A DNA stretch of 64,000 nucleotides from positions 1,178,001-1,242,000 of the forward strand of contig NZ_JADPQF010000001.1 of assembly GCF_015687155.1 (NCBI RefSeq), read 5' to 3'. The position numbers were made by a program, and so were the translations under genes. This document shows, in pieces, positions 10,628-19,773 of the stretch (positions are counted from its first letter, which is position 1; every line of letters starts with the position of its first letter). The notes beneath the pieces were generated by a model. It did no database searches, was not told where the DNA came from, and saw nothing but the letters and a program-made list of their open reading frames with translations. This DNA is from Aliikangiella sp. G2MR2-5 (lineage in GTDB: Bacteria; Pseudomonadota; Gammaproteobacteria; Enterobacterales; Kangiellaceae).

Positions 10628-11719
10628 ATGGATCTGGCACAGATCGACATTTGGTTTAAAGATAACTTTGGCGATTCAACTTTATATGTCAAAGTGTTCG
10701 CAGTGGTATTTCTAACACTAATCGCGAATTATATCTGGAAAAAAATTTACGAAAAGCTGCATCGCCAATTAATAAAAACGAAAAACAATTGGGATGACGC
10801 ACTCCTTATTTCCGCATCATCACCATTTAATGTTTTGCTTTGGGTCATTGGCTCCTGGATTATCATTCGTTACCTTTTTAAATACCAAATTAATGAAGAA
10901 TTTAAAGATATCATTCTGGTTGTATTGGTAAGTTGGTTTGCTATTCGTTTCATTAGAGAAGCAGAAAGCAATCTTCTCGCTTCAAACAAAAATAAAAAGG
11001 GCGAAGACAGGATTGATCAATCAACAATTGAGGCGATTAGTAAATTACTCAGAGTCTCTGTCAGTATCACCACCAGTTTGGTTATTTTGCAGACTCTTGG
11101 TGTAAGCATCAGTGCGGTTTTGGCATTTGGGGGAATAGGTGGTATCGCGGTAGGTTTTGCAGCAAAAGATCTACTCGCCAACTTTTTTGGTGGCTTAATG
11201 ATTTATCTTGATAGACCTTTTTCTGTTGGAGACTGGATTCGATCTTCGGATAGAAATATTGAGGGTACGGTAGAATACATTGGTTGGCGGCAAACTCGAA
11301 TACGTACATTTGACAAACGTCCGTTATATGTACCCAACGCAATATTTAATAGTATTACTGTAGAAAACCCTTCTCGTATGTTGAACCGCAGGATCTATGA
11401 GACCATCGGCATACGTTATGATGATATTGGGGTAATGGAAACAATAGTCGAGCAAGTAAAGGAAATGCTTAAATCACACCCTGAAATTGCCAATAATCAA
11501 ACTATGATTGTGAATTTTAATGAGTTTTCGGCTTCTTCAATCGATTTCTTTGTTTATACCTTCACTCATACAACTGACTGGATAAAGTTTCACGAAATAA
11601 AACAAGATGTGTTGCTTAAGATTTCAAATATTATAACTGCCAACGGCGCTGAAATAGCTTATCCTACTCAGAGACTACAAATTGACGAATTGATTACTTT
11701 GTCAGAAGCCAAAGCCTGA
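10628..11719 (+). CDS. MscS-family mechanosensitive ion channel
   Basis: A 363-residue small-conductance mechanosensitive channel subunit. Four to five hydrophobic segments occupy residues 18-180. The pore-lining TM3 is recognisable by its Gly/Ala pattern (AVLAFGGIGGIAVGFAAKDLL) and is followed by the NFFGGLMIYLDRPFSVGDWI beta-domain entry that defines the family. The cytosolic C-terminal domain ends about residue 350. Family members release solutes on osmotic down-shock. The ATG has a strong GGAGG eight bases upstream. It may be co-transcribed with nagZ (35-bp gap). Confidence 0.9.
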   Translation: MDLAQIDIWFKDNFGDSTLYVKVFAVVFLTLIANYIWKKIYEKLHRQLIKTKNNWDDALLISASSPFNVLLWVIGSWIIIRYLFKYQINEEFKDIILVVLVSWFAIRFIREAESNLLASNKNKKGEDRIDQSTIEAISKLLRVSVSITTSLVILQTLGVSISAVLAFGGIGGIAVGFAAKDLLANFFGGLMIYLDRPFSVGDWIRSSDRNIEGTVEYIGWRQTRIRTFDKRPLYVPNAIFNSITVENPSRMLNRRIYETIGIRYDDIGVMETIVEQVKEMLKSHPEIANNQTMIVNFNEFSASSIDFFVYTFTHTTDWIKFHEIKQDVLLKISNIITANGAEIAYPTQRLQIDELITLSEAKA

Positions 11720-11735
11720 TTAACAGATCACAAAA

Positions 11736-11765
11736 CAAAAAAGGGAGCATTGCTCCCTTTTTTAA
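11736..11765. terminator. Bidirectional terminator
   Basis: AAAAAAGGGAGCA-TTGCTCCCTTTTTT is a GC-rich stem flanked by A and T tracts, between the convergent MscS gene and the small secreted-protein gene. Confidence 0.85.
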
Positions 11766-11778
11766 TAGGCTTTTGAAT

Positions 11779-12072
11779 CTAACTTTGATGCACTACAGCA
11801 TGTATAACCTTGTCATGTTCAAAATAGACGGTAAACTCACTATATCTCCAGCGTATAATCGGAGGCTCTCCCACAGGAGCGAACTTTTCAAGCGGCTCCC
11901 CAAACTGAGCTTCCACTTGCTCCATGGACTGACCGTGACCTGGCTTTGATACCGATTTTTGCGACTGTTGTGTCACTTTCACTGGTTGAGTTTGTGCATG
12001 GGCTCCCAAACTTAACCAGGATAGCAAAGCAATCAGACCTAGTCGGCTTAAACTCAGTCTTGGTTTTTTCAT
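11779..12072 (-). CDS. Small secreted protein, uncharacterised
   Basis: A 97-residue protein with a Sec signal peptide (Arg/Lys-rich start, hydrophobic core residues 10-24, likely cut after AHA). The mature protein of about 70 residues contains GQSMEQVEAQFGEPLEKFAPVG and a strand pair RWRYSEFTVYFEHDKVIHAVV. This resembles the SmpA/OmlA-like small-fold pattern (helix with xFGxP, then short strands) seen in many short gammaproteobacterial periplasmic proteins. Function unknown. It is convergent with the MscS channel gene. Confidence 0.75.
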   Translation of the reverse strand: MKKPRLSLSRLGLIALLSWLSLGAHAQTQPVKVTQQSQKSVSKPGHGQSMEQVEAQFGEPLEKFAPVGEPPIIRWRYSEFTVYFEHDKVIHAVVHQS

Positions 12073-12153
12073 TATTAACTCTCCAATGTAGAATTAGTAT
12101 TAATATACTCTCCTAACTTACTGATTTAAAGTCATAATCAATAAAATCGGGAA

Positions 12154-12741
12154 CTAATTATCAGAATCGATTGTTTTTTCGGCCTTTGTTCTTAATTGGG
12201 ATGATTGAACCTGAAACACATGTTTGACAATCGCATCTCTGTCTGTTTCCTTGAGTTTTACGAAAACCAGAGCAATTTCGTATTTGTTCTGCTCAAGCTC
12301 CTTCCTGTCAACGACTCGACCATATGCAATAATTCCAGCGCATTCAGGGACTAATATCAGCTCGATTCTGATTAGCTGATCAATTTTGAGAGGCTTATTA
12401 GACTGGAATCTCAACCCCCCACCAGAGATATCCACTTCTAGCAACTCTTGTGATTTGTTTGTCATTGACTGTATAACGAACTGTGTTAGCAACTCGAATT
12501 TCCTGTTCATATTCAGCAGGTAATCACCTAATTGGCTATGCTTTTCATTCAAGCTATTTAGATATTTTCGGTTGTCAGTATCAAGCTTATTAATACTTTG
12601 CAGCAATGCAATATGGGAATGACTAGCGGTCTTTGACTCTTCATCTTCGTCAATCGATTCTACGAGATCGTAATGTAGAAAGATCCAGTTCTTGATTCTG
12701 AAATATTGCCTGCGGTCATCTGTATCACTTGGATCCGCCAT
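12154..12741 (-). CDS. PilZ-domain protein
   Basis: A 195-residue protein with a C-terminal PilZ domain. The start carries DDRRQYFRIKNWIFLHY, with the Arg-rich lead and the FRI element. After a helical linker (about residues 40-100) comes the second part of the fold, LLEVDISGGGLRFQS, the D/NxSxxG element that with the Arg residues binds cyclic di-GMP in authentic PilZ proteins. Whether it binds c-di-GMP is inference. The start was placed at the ATG at 12741 because GGAG lies five bases upstream; the GTG at 12747 overlaps that sequence. Confidence 0.8.
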   Translation of the reverse strand: MADPSDTDDRRQYFRIKNWIFLHYDLVESIDEDEESKTASHSHIALLQSINKLDTDNRKYLNSLNEKHSQLGDYLLNMNRKFELLTQFVIQSMTNKSQELLEVDISGGGLRFQSNKPLKIDQLIRIELILVPECAGIIAYGRVVDRKELEQNKYEIALVFVKLKETDRDAIVKHVFQVQSSQLRTKAEKTIDSDN

Positions 12742-13018
12742 AAACACTCCTGTTAACTATGTTTTCACTAATAATTGAATTCCTGTATTAGACTATCTTC
12801 GCTCAAATCATACTAGTGAACCAATCAAGATTTTGCTGTCAAATAATTACAGTATTCCCTTTTTCTAATACAAATAGGTTGTTAGAATCGCGATGGGTAT
12901 TAAATAGATAGTAGCAGAAATCAGCCAACTTTCTTGTTCATCCAATCCCAACTCCATAATAGGCAGTGCAAATACAAAAATATGTCTGCCCCAATAATTC
13001 AAGGAACATAAGGCCACT

Positions 13019-14266
13019 ATGAAAAAATCTTTCGCTTTTATGGTCGGGCTAAGGTACACCCGGGCAAAAAAGAGCAACTTGTTTATTTCGATTGTCGCTT
13101 TTTTTGCGATGATTGGCATTGCTATGGGAACGATTGTATTAATCACCGTAATGTCTGTAATGAACGGTTTTCAATCTGAGCTACAGGATAGAATATTAGG
13201 GATGGTGCCGCATGTGGTTGTTGGAGAGCGAGGAGGCGGATTAGCCAATTGGCCCAAGATTGAAAAAGAGATTATTAAACATAAAGACGTTATTGCTACC
13301 GCTCCGTTAATCGATTCACAAGCAATGTTTAAAGCACGAGGGAATACTCGTTTCGGTCTTGTTCAGGGAGTTTTGCCTTCCAAGGAAAAAGAAGTATCAA
13401 TTATTGACGATTACTTCGTTTCTGGTTCTCTCGAAAGCTTAAAACCCAAGGCTTATGGAATAATTCTGGGAATAGGGGTTGCGAGGAATTTGGGAGTAGG
13501 CATGGGTGACAAGGTAACCTTACTTATCGCAGACGGCGGAACAGTTTCTCCTGCGGGATTTGCGCCGCGTCAAAAGCGTTTTACGGTAGTCGGCATTTTT
13601 GAGACTAAAGCTGAAGCAGATAGTATGATTTCCATGATACATATTGATGATGCCTCAGTATTCACCCGAAAAGGGGACAAGGTTTCGGCTATCAGAGTTA
13701 CGACCAATGATGTTCTCAACGCTCAGTGGACTGCCTATGAGCTTCGAAGCATGCTCCCGGATGATTATTTTGTAAGTGACTGGAACTACACCCATGGCAC
13801 TTTATTCAAGGCGATTAAAATGGAAAAAACCATGATGGGAGTGTTACTAACATTTATTGTAGTAATTGCGGCTTTTAATATTATTTCGACCTTAGTTATG
13901 GTCGTTAATGATAAACAGTCCGATATTGCAATTTTAAGAACCCTCGGGGCTAGCCCAGCAAGAATTATGAAGATATTCATCATACAGGGATGTCTATATG
14001 GGGTGTTTGGAACATTAATCGGCGTAGTATTAGGCGTATCACTGGCGGTTAACCTGGCTGATGTGGTTGCCTTTGTAGAAGGGCTTTTCGGAGTAAATGT
14101 GATACCGGGAGACGTATATTTTATCGGCTTTTTACCATCCGAGCTTCATTGGGATGATGTATTTCTGGTAACTAGTCTTGCACTTGCTTTAACTGTTCTA
14201 GCAACACTTTATCCTGCCTGGAAGGCATCAAGAGTAAACCCAGCAGAGGCCCTAAGATATGAGTAG
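13019..14266 (+). CDS. lolC: Lipoprotein-releasing ABC transporter permease (LolC/E type)
   Basis: A 415-residue MacB/FtsX-like permease. One transmembrane helix lies near the N-terminus (about residues 21-47), a large periplasmic domain follows, and three helices lie at about 272-298, 316-345 and 375-400. LolCDE extracts lipoproteins from the inner membrane and hands them to the chaperone LolA. The N-terminus (GLRYTRAKKSN) and the C-terminal [21 protein letters not shown] are typical of LolC/LolE. It overlaps lolD by 8 bases. Only one permease gene is present here, so the complex may use a homodimer (LolF-like) unless lolE lies elsewhere. AAGG precedes the ATG. Confidence 0.93.
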   Translation: MKKSFAFMVGLRYTRAKKSNLFISIVAFFAMIGIAMGTIVLITVMSVMNGFQSELQDRILGMVPHVVVGERGGGLANWPKIEKEIIKHKDVIATAPLIDSQAMFKARGNTRFGLVQGVLPSKEKEVSIIDDYFVSGSLESLKPKAYGIILGIGVARNLGVGMGDKVTLLIADGGTVSPAGFAPRQKRFTVVGIFETKAEADSMISMIHIDDASVFTRKGDKVSAIRVTTNDVLNAQWTAYELRSMLPDDYFVSDWNYTHGTLFKAIKMEKTMMGVLLTFIVVIAAFNIISTLVMVVNDKQSDIAILRTLGASPARIMKIFIIQGCLYGVFGTLIGVVLGVSLAVNLADVVAFVEGLFGVNVIPGDVYFIGFLPSELHWDDVFLVTSLALALTVLATLYPAWKASRVNPAEALRYE

Positions 14267-14945
14267 TACGATTATTTCGGGTAAAAATATCTATAAATCT
14301 TTTAGAGATGGTAAAAACAAAGTTGAAGTATTAAAAGGTGTTGATCTCAGCATCGGCGAAGCCGAGATGGTCGCCATTATAGGTGCTTCAGGATCAGGCA
14401 AGAGCACCTTGCTTCATGTCCTCGGAGGACTAGACTCTTTAGATGAAGGGATAGTTGAAATTGCTGGCCAGAATATACATACGGCTAGCGCTAAACGTCA
14501 GGGAGACATTAGAAACAAATATTTGGGTTTCGTGTATCAGTTTCATCATTTGTTAGCGGAGTTTGATGCAAAGGAAAATGTCGCGATGCCCCTGATTATT
14601 GGAGGAATGGGTTATAAAGAAGCGCTGAGATTGGCGGAAGAAATGATAGTCAAAGTTGGACTCAAAGACCGTATCACACATAAGCCATCCGAACTCAGCG
14701 GCGGAGAGAGACAGAGAATAGCTATTGCCCGTGCAATGGTAACAAAGCCAGCTTGTATATTGGCAGATGAACCTACCGGTAATCTGGATACTTTGACAGC
14801 AAACTCGATTAACGAATTAATGTTTGAACTAAATCGCTCAGAGAAAACCAGCTTCTTAATTGTCTCTCACGACCTAAAACTGGCGGAAAGCATGCAGAAA
14901 ACTTACCAGATGACGGATGGGGAAATAGAATTGATTAAATCTTAA
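14259..14945 (+). CDS. lolD: Lipoprotein-releasing ABC transporter ATPase
   Basis: A 228-residue ABC ATPase. Walker A is GASGSGKST (about residues 42-50), the Q-loop is FVYQFHHLL, the ABC signature is LSGGERQ and Walker B is [12 protein letters not shown]. The Q-loop sequence and the short length are typical of LolD. It drives lipoprotein release with the permease encoded immediately upstream (8-base overlap, translational coupling likely). A weak terminator follows. Confidence 0.95.
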   Translation: MSSTIISGKNIYKSFRDGKNKVEVLKGVDLSIGEAEMVAIIGASGSGKSTLLHVLGGLDSLDEGIVEIAGQNIHTASAKRQGDIRNKYLGFVYQFHHLLAEFDAKENVAMPLIIGGMGYKEALRLAEEMIVKVGLKDRITHKPSELSGGERQRIAIARAMVTKPACILADEPTGNLDTLTANSINELMFELNRSEKTSFLIVSHDLKLAESMQKTYQMTDGEIELIKS

Positions 14946-14976
14946 GCTTAATTGGTTGATTAGTAAGCTATTTTTT
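14945..14976 (+). terminator. Weak terminator after lolD
   Basis: AGCTTA and TAAGCT form a six-base-pair stem followed closely by six T residues. The stem is short and AT-containing, so efficiency is uncertain. Confidence 0.45.
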
Positions 14977-15026
14977 ACCCATAGAGTCCTTTTGACAAAA
15001 AAAGTTAAAAAAATCGAAAATAGACT

Positions 15027-15055
15027 TTGACAACCTAAATAAGCCTCTATAGAAT
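15027..15055 (+). promoter_or_regulatory. Sigma-70 promoter for tRNA-Glu
   Basis: TTGACA (15027-15032), a 17-base spacer and TAGAAT (15050-15055), followed by a GC-rich GCGCGC discriminator typical of stringently controlled stable-RNA promoters. Confidence 0.8.
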
Positions 15056-15105
15056 AGCGCGCTCTTGAGGGAGCACTTCAAAAAATGCTACTCAAGTGGT
15101 CCTGC

Positions 15106-15181
15106 GTCCCCTTCGTCTAGTGGCCTAGGACCCCGCCCTTTCACGGCGGTAACAGGGGTTCGAACCCCCTAGGGGACGCCA
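15106..15181 (+). tRNA. tRNA-Glu (anticodon TTC)
   Basis: A complete cloverleaf: acceptor stem GTCCCCT with AGGGGAC, anticodon stem-loop with loop CTTTCAC (anticodon TTC), and a T-arm with GGTTCGAACC. The discriminator G is at 15178 and the CCA end is encoded at 15179-15181. Confidence 0.97.
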
Positions 15182-15186
15182 TATTT

Positions 15187-15214
15187 AAAAAGCCGGCTTA
15201 AAGCCGGCTTTTTT
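15187..15214 (+). terminator. Rho-independent terminator after tRNA-Glu
   Basis: AAAAGCCGGCTTAAAGCCGGCTTTTTT: a 7-bp GC-rich stem followed by six T residues. Confidence 0.85.
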
Positions 15215-15340
15215 GTGCCTATAAGTTTTAATCATTAATGATGAAAACTTATTAAATAAAGTCAATAACCTGTCACTCTAATTGTTGTCACTGATAAATA
15301 TTGATAGCATTAAACTCACTTTTCACTAACGGTATAACGA

Positions 15341-15910
15341 ATGAATACTTCTGACTGTCTAGAGTTGTTGCATAGCAGGCAATCGCATAACAAGCTTGTT
15401 GCTCCGGCGCCAACCAAAGAACAGCTTAGTAATATGTTTAAGGCTGCATTAAGAGCTCCCGATCATGCCTTACTGAAGCCTTGGCGTTTTAGGGTATTTG
15501 AAGGAAAATCACTTGATAGACTTGGTGAGTTATTTGTTAAAGCTTCATTAGAGGAAAACTCTGAACTTAGCGAAGCGAAACTTGAAAAAATTAAAAATAA
15601 GCCACATCGCGCACCAATGGTAATTATTGCCTCCGCAGTACTGAAAGAGCATCCAAAAGTTCCTCACGTTGAGCAAATCCTGTCCACTGGAGCGAGTGTC
15701 CAAAACCTGTTGATGGCAGCTCACTTTCAAGGGATAGGGGCAATGTGGAGAACAGGGGGATTAGCTTTCAATCATTGTTTAATGGACTTACTTGGACTCG
15801 ATCAAGATGAAGTTATTGTCGGTTTTGTTTACCTGGGAAAAGAAGAAGGGGACAAGAGAAAATTGAAACCAACACCTCATGAAGAGCATATTTTTTATAT
15901 AACAGAATAA
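15341..15910 (+). CDS. Nitroreductase family protein, YdjA type
   Basis: A 189-residue flavin-dependent nitroreductase-fold protein. The N-terminal RQSHNKL and LRAPDHALLKPWRF segments and the later GASVQNLLMAAHFQGIGAMWRTG are the FMN-contact regions of the small YdjA-like subgroup (E. coli YdjA is 183 residues). It probably works as a cytosolic NAD(P)H-dependent FMN oxidoreductase; the substrate is unknown. Single gene, with a shared terminator between it and asnS. Confidence 0.87.
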   Translation: MNTSDCLELLHSRQSHNKLVAPAPTKEQLSNMFKAALRAPDHALLKPWRFRVFEGKSLDRLGELFVKASLEENSELSEAKLEKIKNKPHRAPMVIIASAVLKEHPKVPHVEQILSTGASVQNLLMAAHFQGIGAMWRTGGLAFNHCLMDLLGLDQDEVIVGFVYLGKEEGDKRKLKPTPHEEHIFYITE

Positions 15911-15937
15911 GCATTGCCTCAATTTCGCTGATAAAAA

Positions 15938-15965
15938 AAAGTAGCGCTAGAAAGCGCTACTTTAA
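15938..15965. terminator. Bidirectional terminator
   Basis: AAAGTAGCGCT-AGAA-AGCGCTACTTT is a perfect stem with A and T tracts, between the convergent nitroreductase and asnS genes. Confidence 0.8.
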
Positions 15966-15988
15966 TTTTTGCCCAGTTTAATAAGTAA

Positions 15989-17392
15989 CTAAAATTCTGC
16001 ACTACCAGGCGTTCGTGGGAACGGAATTACGTCTCGGATATTTTGCATACCAGTCGCATAAGCTACCATTCTTTCAAAGCCCAAACCAAAACCTGCGTGA
16101 GGAACAGTGCCGTAGCGTCGCAAATCGCGATACCACCAGTAGTTTTCTTTGGGTAACCCCATCTCATCAATACGGCGATCAAGTACATCCAGTCGTTCTT
16201 CTCGCTGACTACCGCCAATAATTTCACCGATGCCTGGCGCTAGTACGTCCATCGCAGCTACTGTTTTTTCATCGTCATTGAGGCGCATATAAAAAGCTTT
16301 GATATCTTTAGGGTAGTTCATCAGAATCACCGGCCTGCCTACTTTTTCTTCAGCAAGGTAGCGTTCATGTTCAGATTGCAGATCAACACCCCATTCGACA
16401 GGGAATTCAAACTTTTTGCCACTTTCCTTTAGAATTCTAATTGCGTCAGTATAGTCCATTCGTTCGAACTGGTTATTCACAATACTTTCAAGGCGATCGA
16501 TCACAGTCTTATCAATCCGTTGATTGAAGAAAGCTAAATCATCACCGCGTTCATCGAGTACGGCCCTGCATATATACTGAAGCATTTCTTCGGCCAGATC
16601 TGAGTCATCTTTGAGATCAGCAAATGCAATTTCCGGCTCTACCATCCAGAACTCAGCAAGGTGACGACTTGTATTTGAGTTCTCCGCACGGAAAGTCGGG
16701 CCAAAAGTGTAGACGCGTGATAGAGCGCTACAATAAGTTTCGACATTTAATTGTCCGGAAACGGTCAGGAAGGCTTCTTTTCCAAAGAAGTCCTGAGAGT
16801 AATCGACCTCACCCTTATCTGTTAGTGGTAAGTTGGCCTGATCCAGCGTACTCACTCTGAACATTTCACCGGCACCTTCACAATCACTGGCGGTAATTAT
16901 TGGGGTGTGAATCCAGTTAAACTGTTTTTCATGCATAAAGCGGTGGATTGCCTGTGCCAGGCAGTTTCGTACGCGAGTCACTGCGCCTATCGCATTAGTT
17001 CTAGGACGCAGGTGAGCTACTGAGCGTAAAAATTCCATAGTGTGTGGCTTAGGCTGGATAGGGTAGCTGGATGGATCCTCAACCAGTCCTGTTACTTCAA
17101 TTTCGCCGGCCTGAATTTCAAAAGACTGGCCTTGTCCCTGACTTTCAACTAACTTCCCTGTAACTATCATCGAAGCGCCAGTAGTGGCCTTTAAAATATC
17201 AGATTCGTAATTTTCGAGTTCAGCAGGAGCAATAACCTGAATGGGATTAAAGCAAGAACCGTCATGCAAATTTATAAATGAAAAGCCGGCTTTAGAATCC
17301 TTACGAGTTCTTACCCAACCTTTTACGGTCACCTGTGAGTCGGCGGCAACTTTTCCGCCTAAAAGGTCTGAAATTGACCAATGTGTGCTCAT
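15989..17392 (-). CDS. asnS: Asparaginyl-tRNA synthetase
   Basis: A 467-residue class IIb aminoacyl-tRNA synthetase that charges tRNA-Asn. The N-terminal OB-fold anticodon-binding domain (about residues 17-105) includes [24 protein letters not shown]. The catalytic domain carries motif 2 ([25 protein letters not shown]) and motif 3 near the C-terminus ([15 protein letters not shown]). Length is that of E. coli AsnRS (466). GGAG lies seven bases before the ATG. It stands alone. Confidence 0.97.
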   Translation of the reverse strand: MSTHWSISDLLGGKVAADSQVTVKGWVRTRKDSKAGFSFINLHDGSCFNPIQVIAPAELENYESDILKATTGASMIVTGKLVESQGQGQSFEIQAGEIEVTGLVEDPSSYPIQPKPHTMEFLRSVAHLRPRTNAIGAVTRVRNCLAQAIHRFMHEKQFNWIHTPIITASDCEGAGEMFRVSTLDQANLPLTDKGEVDYSQDFFGKEAFLTVSGQLNVETYCSALSRVYTFGPTFRAENSNTSRHLAEFWMVEPEIAFADLKDDSDLAEEMLQYICRAVLDERGDDLAFFNQRIDKTVIDRLESIVNNQFERMDYTDAIRILKESGKKFEFPVEWGVDLQSEHERYLAEEKVGRPVILMNYPKDIKAFYMRLNDDEKTVAAMDVLAPGIGEIIGGSQREERLDVLDRRIDEMGLPKENYWWYRDLRRYGTVPHAGFGLGFERMVAYATGMQNIRDVIPFPRTPGSAEF

Positions 17393-17648
17393 TTGCTAAC
17401 TCCAATCACATATTTAGTGTTTATTGTATTGTTTCCTGTCTTCCAGCAGGTCCGGATACCAGGCAAGTCGGCAATGTTAACCTTGAATAAGCTTAACTTC
17501 CAGCCTAATAACACCAATAAGTCACACTACCTATAAAAAAGGGTTATACGGGCTAATATTTGACACCTTTTTATTCTCTAAAAGCTTTTAAAGGCTCTGT
17601 CATTCATTTATTCTTGCCGCATTCATTAATTAAGGAGTAGTTGATCTG

Positions 17649-18128
17649 ATGTCCGCAAATACTAGTGAGTTTTACCGTTCACTTTGCCTTCAACTCGAGG
17701 GGTTGCTAGAAAATGAAAGGAATTGGATAACCAATTTGAGTCAATTTTCGGCTCTATTAAATATGAATCTGGATAGAATCAACTGGGTCGGGTTCTATTT
17801 AGCGAACTCTTCCGGAGATTTAAAGCTTGGGCCTTTCCAGGGAAATGTTGCATGTATCAATATTCCCCTAGGTAAAGGTGTTTGCGGTTCCGCGGCTGAG
17901 TCCAGAAAGACTATAGTCGTTGAAGACGTAGATAAGTTTGATGGTCACATTGCATGCGATGCAAGATCAAGAAGCGAAGTAGTTTGTCCGCTTGTTAAAG
18001 AGGGACAGCTTATCGGTGTTTTGGATATCGATAGCCCGGAAATAGGCCGGTTTAATGATGAAGATGCCAGAGGCCTGGAAACTTTAGTAAGTTTGCTGAT
18101 AGAAATGACTGATTGGCCAGCTAACTGA
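17649..18128 (+). CDS. msrC: Free methionine-(R)-sulfoxide reductase (GAF domain)
   Basis: A 159-residue GAF-domain protein of the fRMsr (YebR) family, which reduces free methionine-R-sulfoxide. The three cysteines of the family are at positions 69 (GNVACI), 79 (GKGVCG) and 103 (HIACDA), with the same 10- and 24-residue spacing as in E. coli; a fourth Cys is at 113. The LDIDSPEIGRF segment is also characteristic. AAGGAG precedes the ATG. It is a cytosolic oxidative-damage repair enzyme. Confidence 0.92.
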   Translation: MSANTSEFYRSLCLQLEGLLENERNWITNLSQFSALLNMNLDRINWVGFYLANSSGDLKLGPFQGNVACINIPLGKGVCGSAAESRKTIVVEDVDKFDGHIACDARSRSEVVCPLVKEGQLIGVLDIDSPEIGRFNDEDARGLETLVSLLIEMTDWPAN

Positions 18129-18144
18129 GAAAATTGTTTTCTCA

Positions 18145-18180
18145 CAGGTATCGTATAACTCTACACAGAAACGATACCTG
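18145..18180. repeat. Perfect 10-bp inverted repeat between msrC and kynA
   Basis: CAGGTATCGT at 18145-18154 is exactly the reverse complement of ACGATACCTG at 18171-18180, with 16 bases between. It lies between two convergent genes. There is no T tract, so it is not a standard intrinsic terminator, though it may stop or protect transcripts. Confidence 0.6.
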
Positions 18181-18247
18181 CACAAATCTAAACCTTAGCC
18201 CGATTCAACCATGCTAATCAGTGGGATAATGCTTATACAACTCCTGA

Positions 18248-19348
18248 TTACTCTGATCTTAGCCCCATCGATTTCACCATGTCTTTAGGTAGTTCCGGCA
18301 AAGAAGAGCGAGGAATTAGAAAGGTAGAAAGATTAAACAAGTCTTTAAAAAATCGGTTGTTTTGTGTTGTTTGCCTAAGATAGTCATGCCCAGAGCTACC
18401 ACCAGTACCTATTTTTGAACCTAACATACGGTGTACCATAATCGTATGACGATATCGCCATTGAGTAAACTCTTCATCTACATCAACAAGCTTTGCAAGT
18501 AATTGAAAGGGCTGCTGGAATGCTGGCTCGTCTCGATAGAGGTTGATAAATACAGCACCTAAAACCGCTTTTTGGCTCATTCTCACATGCCCATCCTGTT
18601 TAAGCTGATTAAATTTCTTTTCATCGAAAAGAGCTTCAAATTGCTCTTTAGTCTTATTTAAATCTTTACGCTGAAATTCACGGTCAGAGTCGCTCAGGTA
18701 GTCCACGCTTTCAATAATTTCAAGATCACTTTCCAGCATCTTACTCACGGCGTCCTGATAAGCGTTAACAAAGGAAAAGCTATCTTTTTCCAGAAAAGGC
18801 ATTCTTTCCAGCCAGGCTTCTACCTGATCAAATAAACTTGGCTCTGCCTCCATTTGCATTAAGTGGGCACGGTCCTTCTCATTTAAACGATTGTAAAATG
18901 ATTTTATATCGAAATTGATCCGGTATTTCATTTTCAGGCCAAGCAAAATTTCTATTTCTTTAAACTGAATGCTTTGAAAGCCGCTTGCAGGTACCAGGTA
19001 GTCACGAAAATCGAGGAAATCCAGAGGAGTCATAGTCTCCAGTATGTTAATCTGTTGATTTAGCAATCTCTGAATTTGAATAACGCGGTCAAGGCGTTGA
19101 ACAATACGACCATATTTATGACTATTTAACAGCGGTTGGTTAAAGGTCCGGTGTATCCATCTTAATTCGTGAAGAATCTGCTTAAACCAGAGCTCATAGG
19201 CTTGGTGTACGATGATAAACAACATTTCGTCGTGAGCTTCTTTTTCCTGATAATTTCCACTCACAGGTTGTTGTGTGTCGAGGAATTTGTCGAGTTGAAG
19301 ATATTCACCGTAATAGCAGGGTTCTTGGTTCTTTTGCATCGCACACAT
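18248..19348 (-). CDS. kynA: Tryptophan 2,3-dioxygenase
   Basis: A 366-residue haem dioxygenase that opens the indole ring of tryptophan to give N-formylkynurenine, the first step of the kynurenine route. Visible family features are YGEYLQLDKFLD near the start, HDEMLFIIVHQAYELWFKQILHE (distal active-site His and substrate-binding residues), the haem-ligand region HTIMVHRMLG, and KIGTGGSSGHDYLRQT. It is longer than the typical bacterial enzyme (about 280-300) and closer to the animal type. The ATG has GAGGAAG upstream. No kynurenine formamidase or kynureninase gene lies nearby. Confidence 0.93.
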   Translation of the reverse strand: MCAMQKNQEPCYYGEYLQLDKFLDTQQPVSGNYQEKEAHDEMLFIIVHQAYELWFKQILHELRWIHRTFNQPLLNSHKYGRIVQRLDRVIQIQRLLNQQINILETMTPLDFLDFRDYLVPASGFQSIQFKEIEILLGLKMKYRINFDIKSFYNRLNEKDRAHLMQMEAEPSLFDQVEAWLERMPFLEKDSFSFVNAYQDAVSKMLESDLEIIESVDYLSDSDREFQRKDLNKTKEQFEALFDEKKFNQLKQDGHVRMSQKAVLGAVFINLYRDEPAFQQPFQLLAKLVDVDEEFTQWRYRHTIMVHRMLGSKIGTGGSSGHDYLRQTTQNNRFFKDLFNLSTFLIPRSSLPELPKDMVKSMGLRSE

Positions 19349-19773
19349 CTGTTCTTCCTCATGAGCTCCCCCTGTTTAAACCGGGGATAAAATAATCGTA
19401 ATATTCAGATAATCTAATATATTGGGTACCCTAGTCAAATTAAAAAAAGAATCAGGATTTAATGCTTAAATGAGTAGTAGTTCAATCTGTAAAATTCTGC
19501 CACTAACAAGACTGTTTATAAGTAACGATAATTTAACATATTGATTTGAAATAACTTTATTATTTTCTTCGGTAATTTTTAAGTTTGTAAATTCTTGCCA
19601 AGAAGTGCATGAATTTGAACTGAATCTCGCGTATAATCGGCGCCTCAAAAATTACTGAACATTAACCACCGGGATTTAATTGTAACAGCAGCAGAAAAAT
19701 TCGCTAATCAGCAGTTACTTGTGAGCGAATTCACCTGGTGGTGGGGTTAAAGGGAAAACAAGGAAGAGCTTTA
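19349..19773. other. Upstream region of kynA and the sugar transferase
   Basis: A 425-bp divergent spacer. A TATAAT followed by a GC-rich discriminator (CGGCGCC) occurs near 19633-19638 on the plus strand and could be the -10 of the sugar-transferase promoter, but no matching -35 is evident. I see no further structure. Confidence 0.35.

Noticed and set aside
12865-13146. Minus-strand frame of 93 codons before lolC, hydrophobic at its end
   Set aside because: Its first half is antisense to the start of lolC, it has no ribosome-binding site and the spacer part is AT-rich, which readily gives hydrophobic codons.
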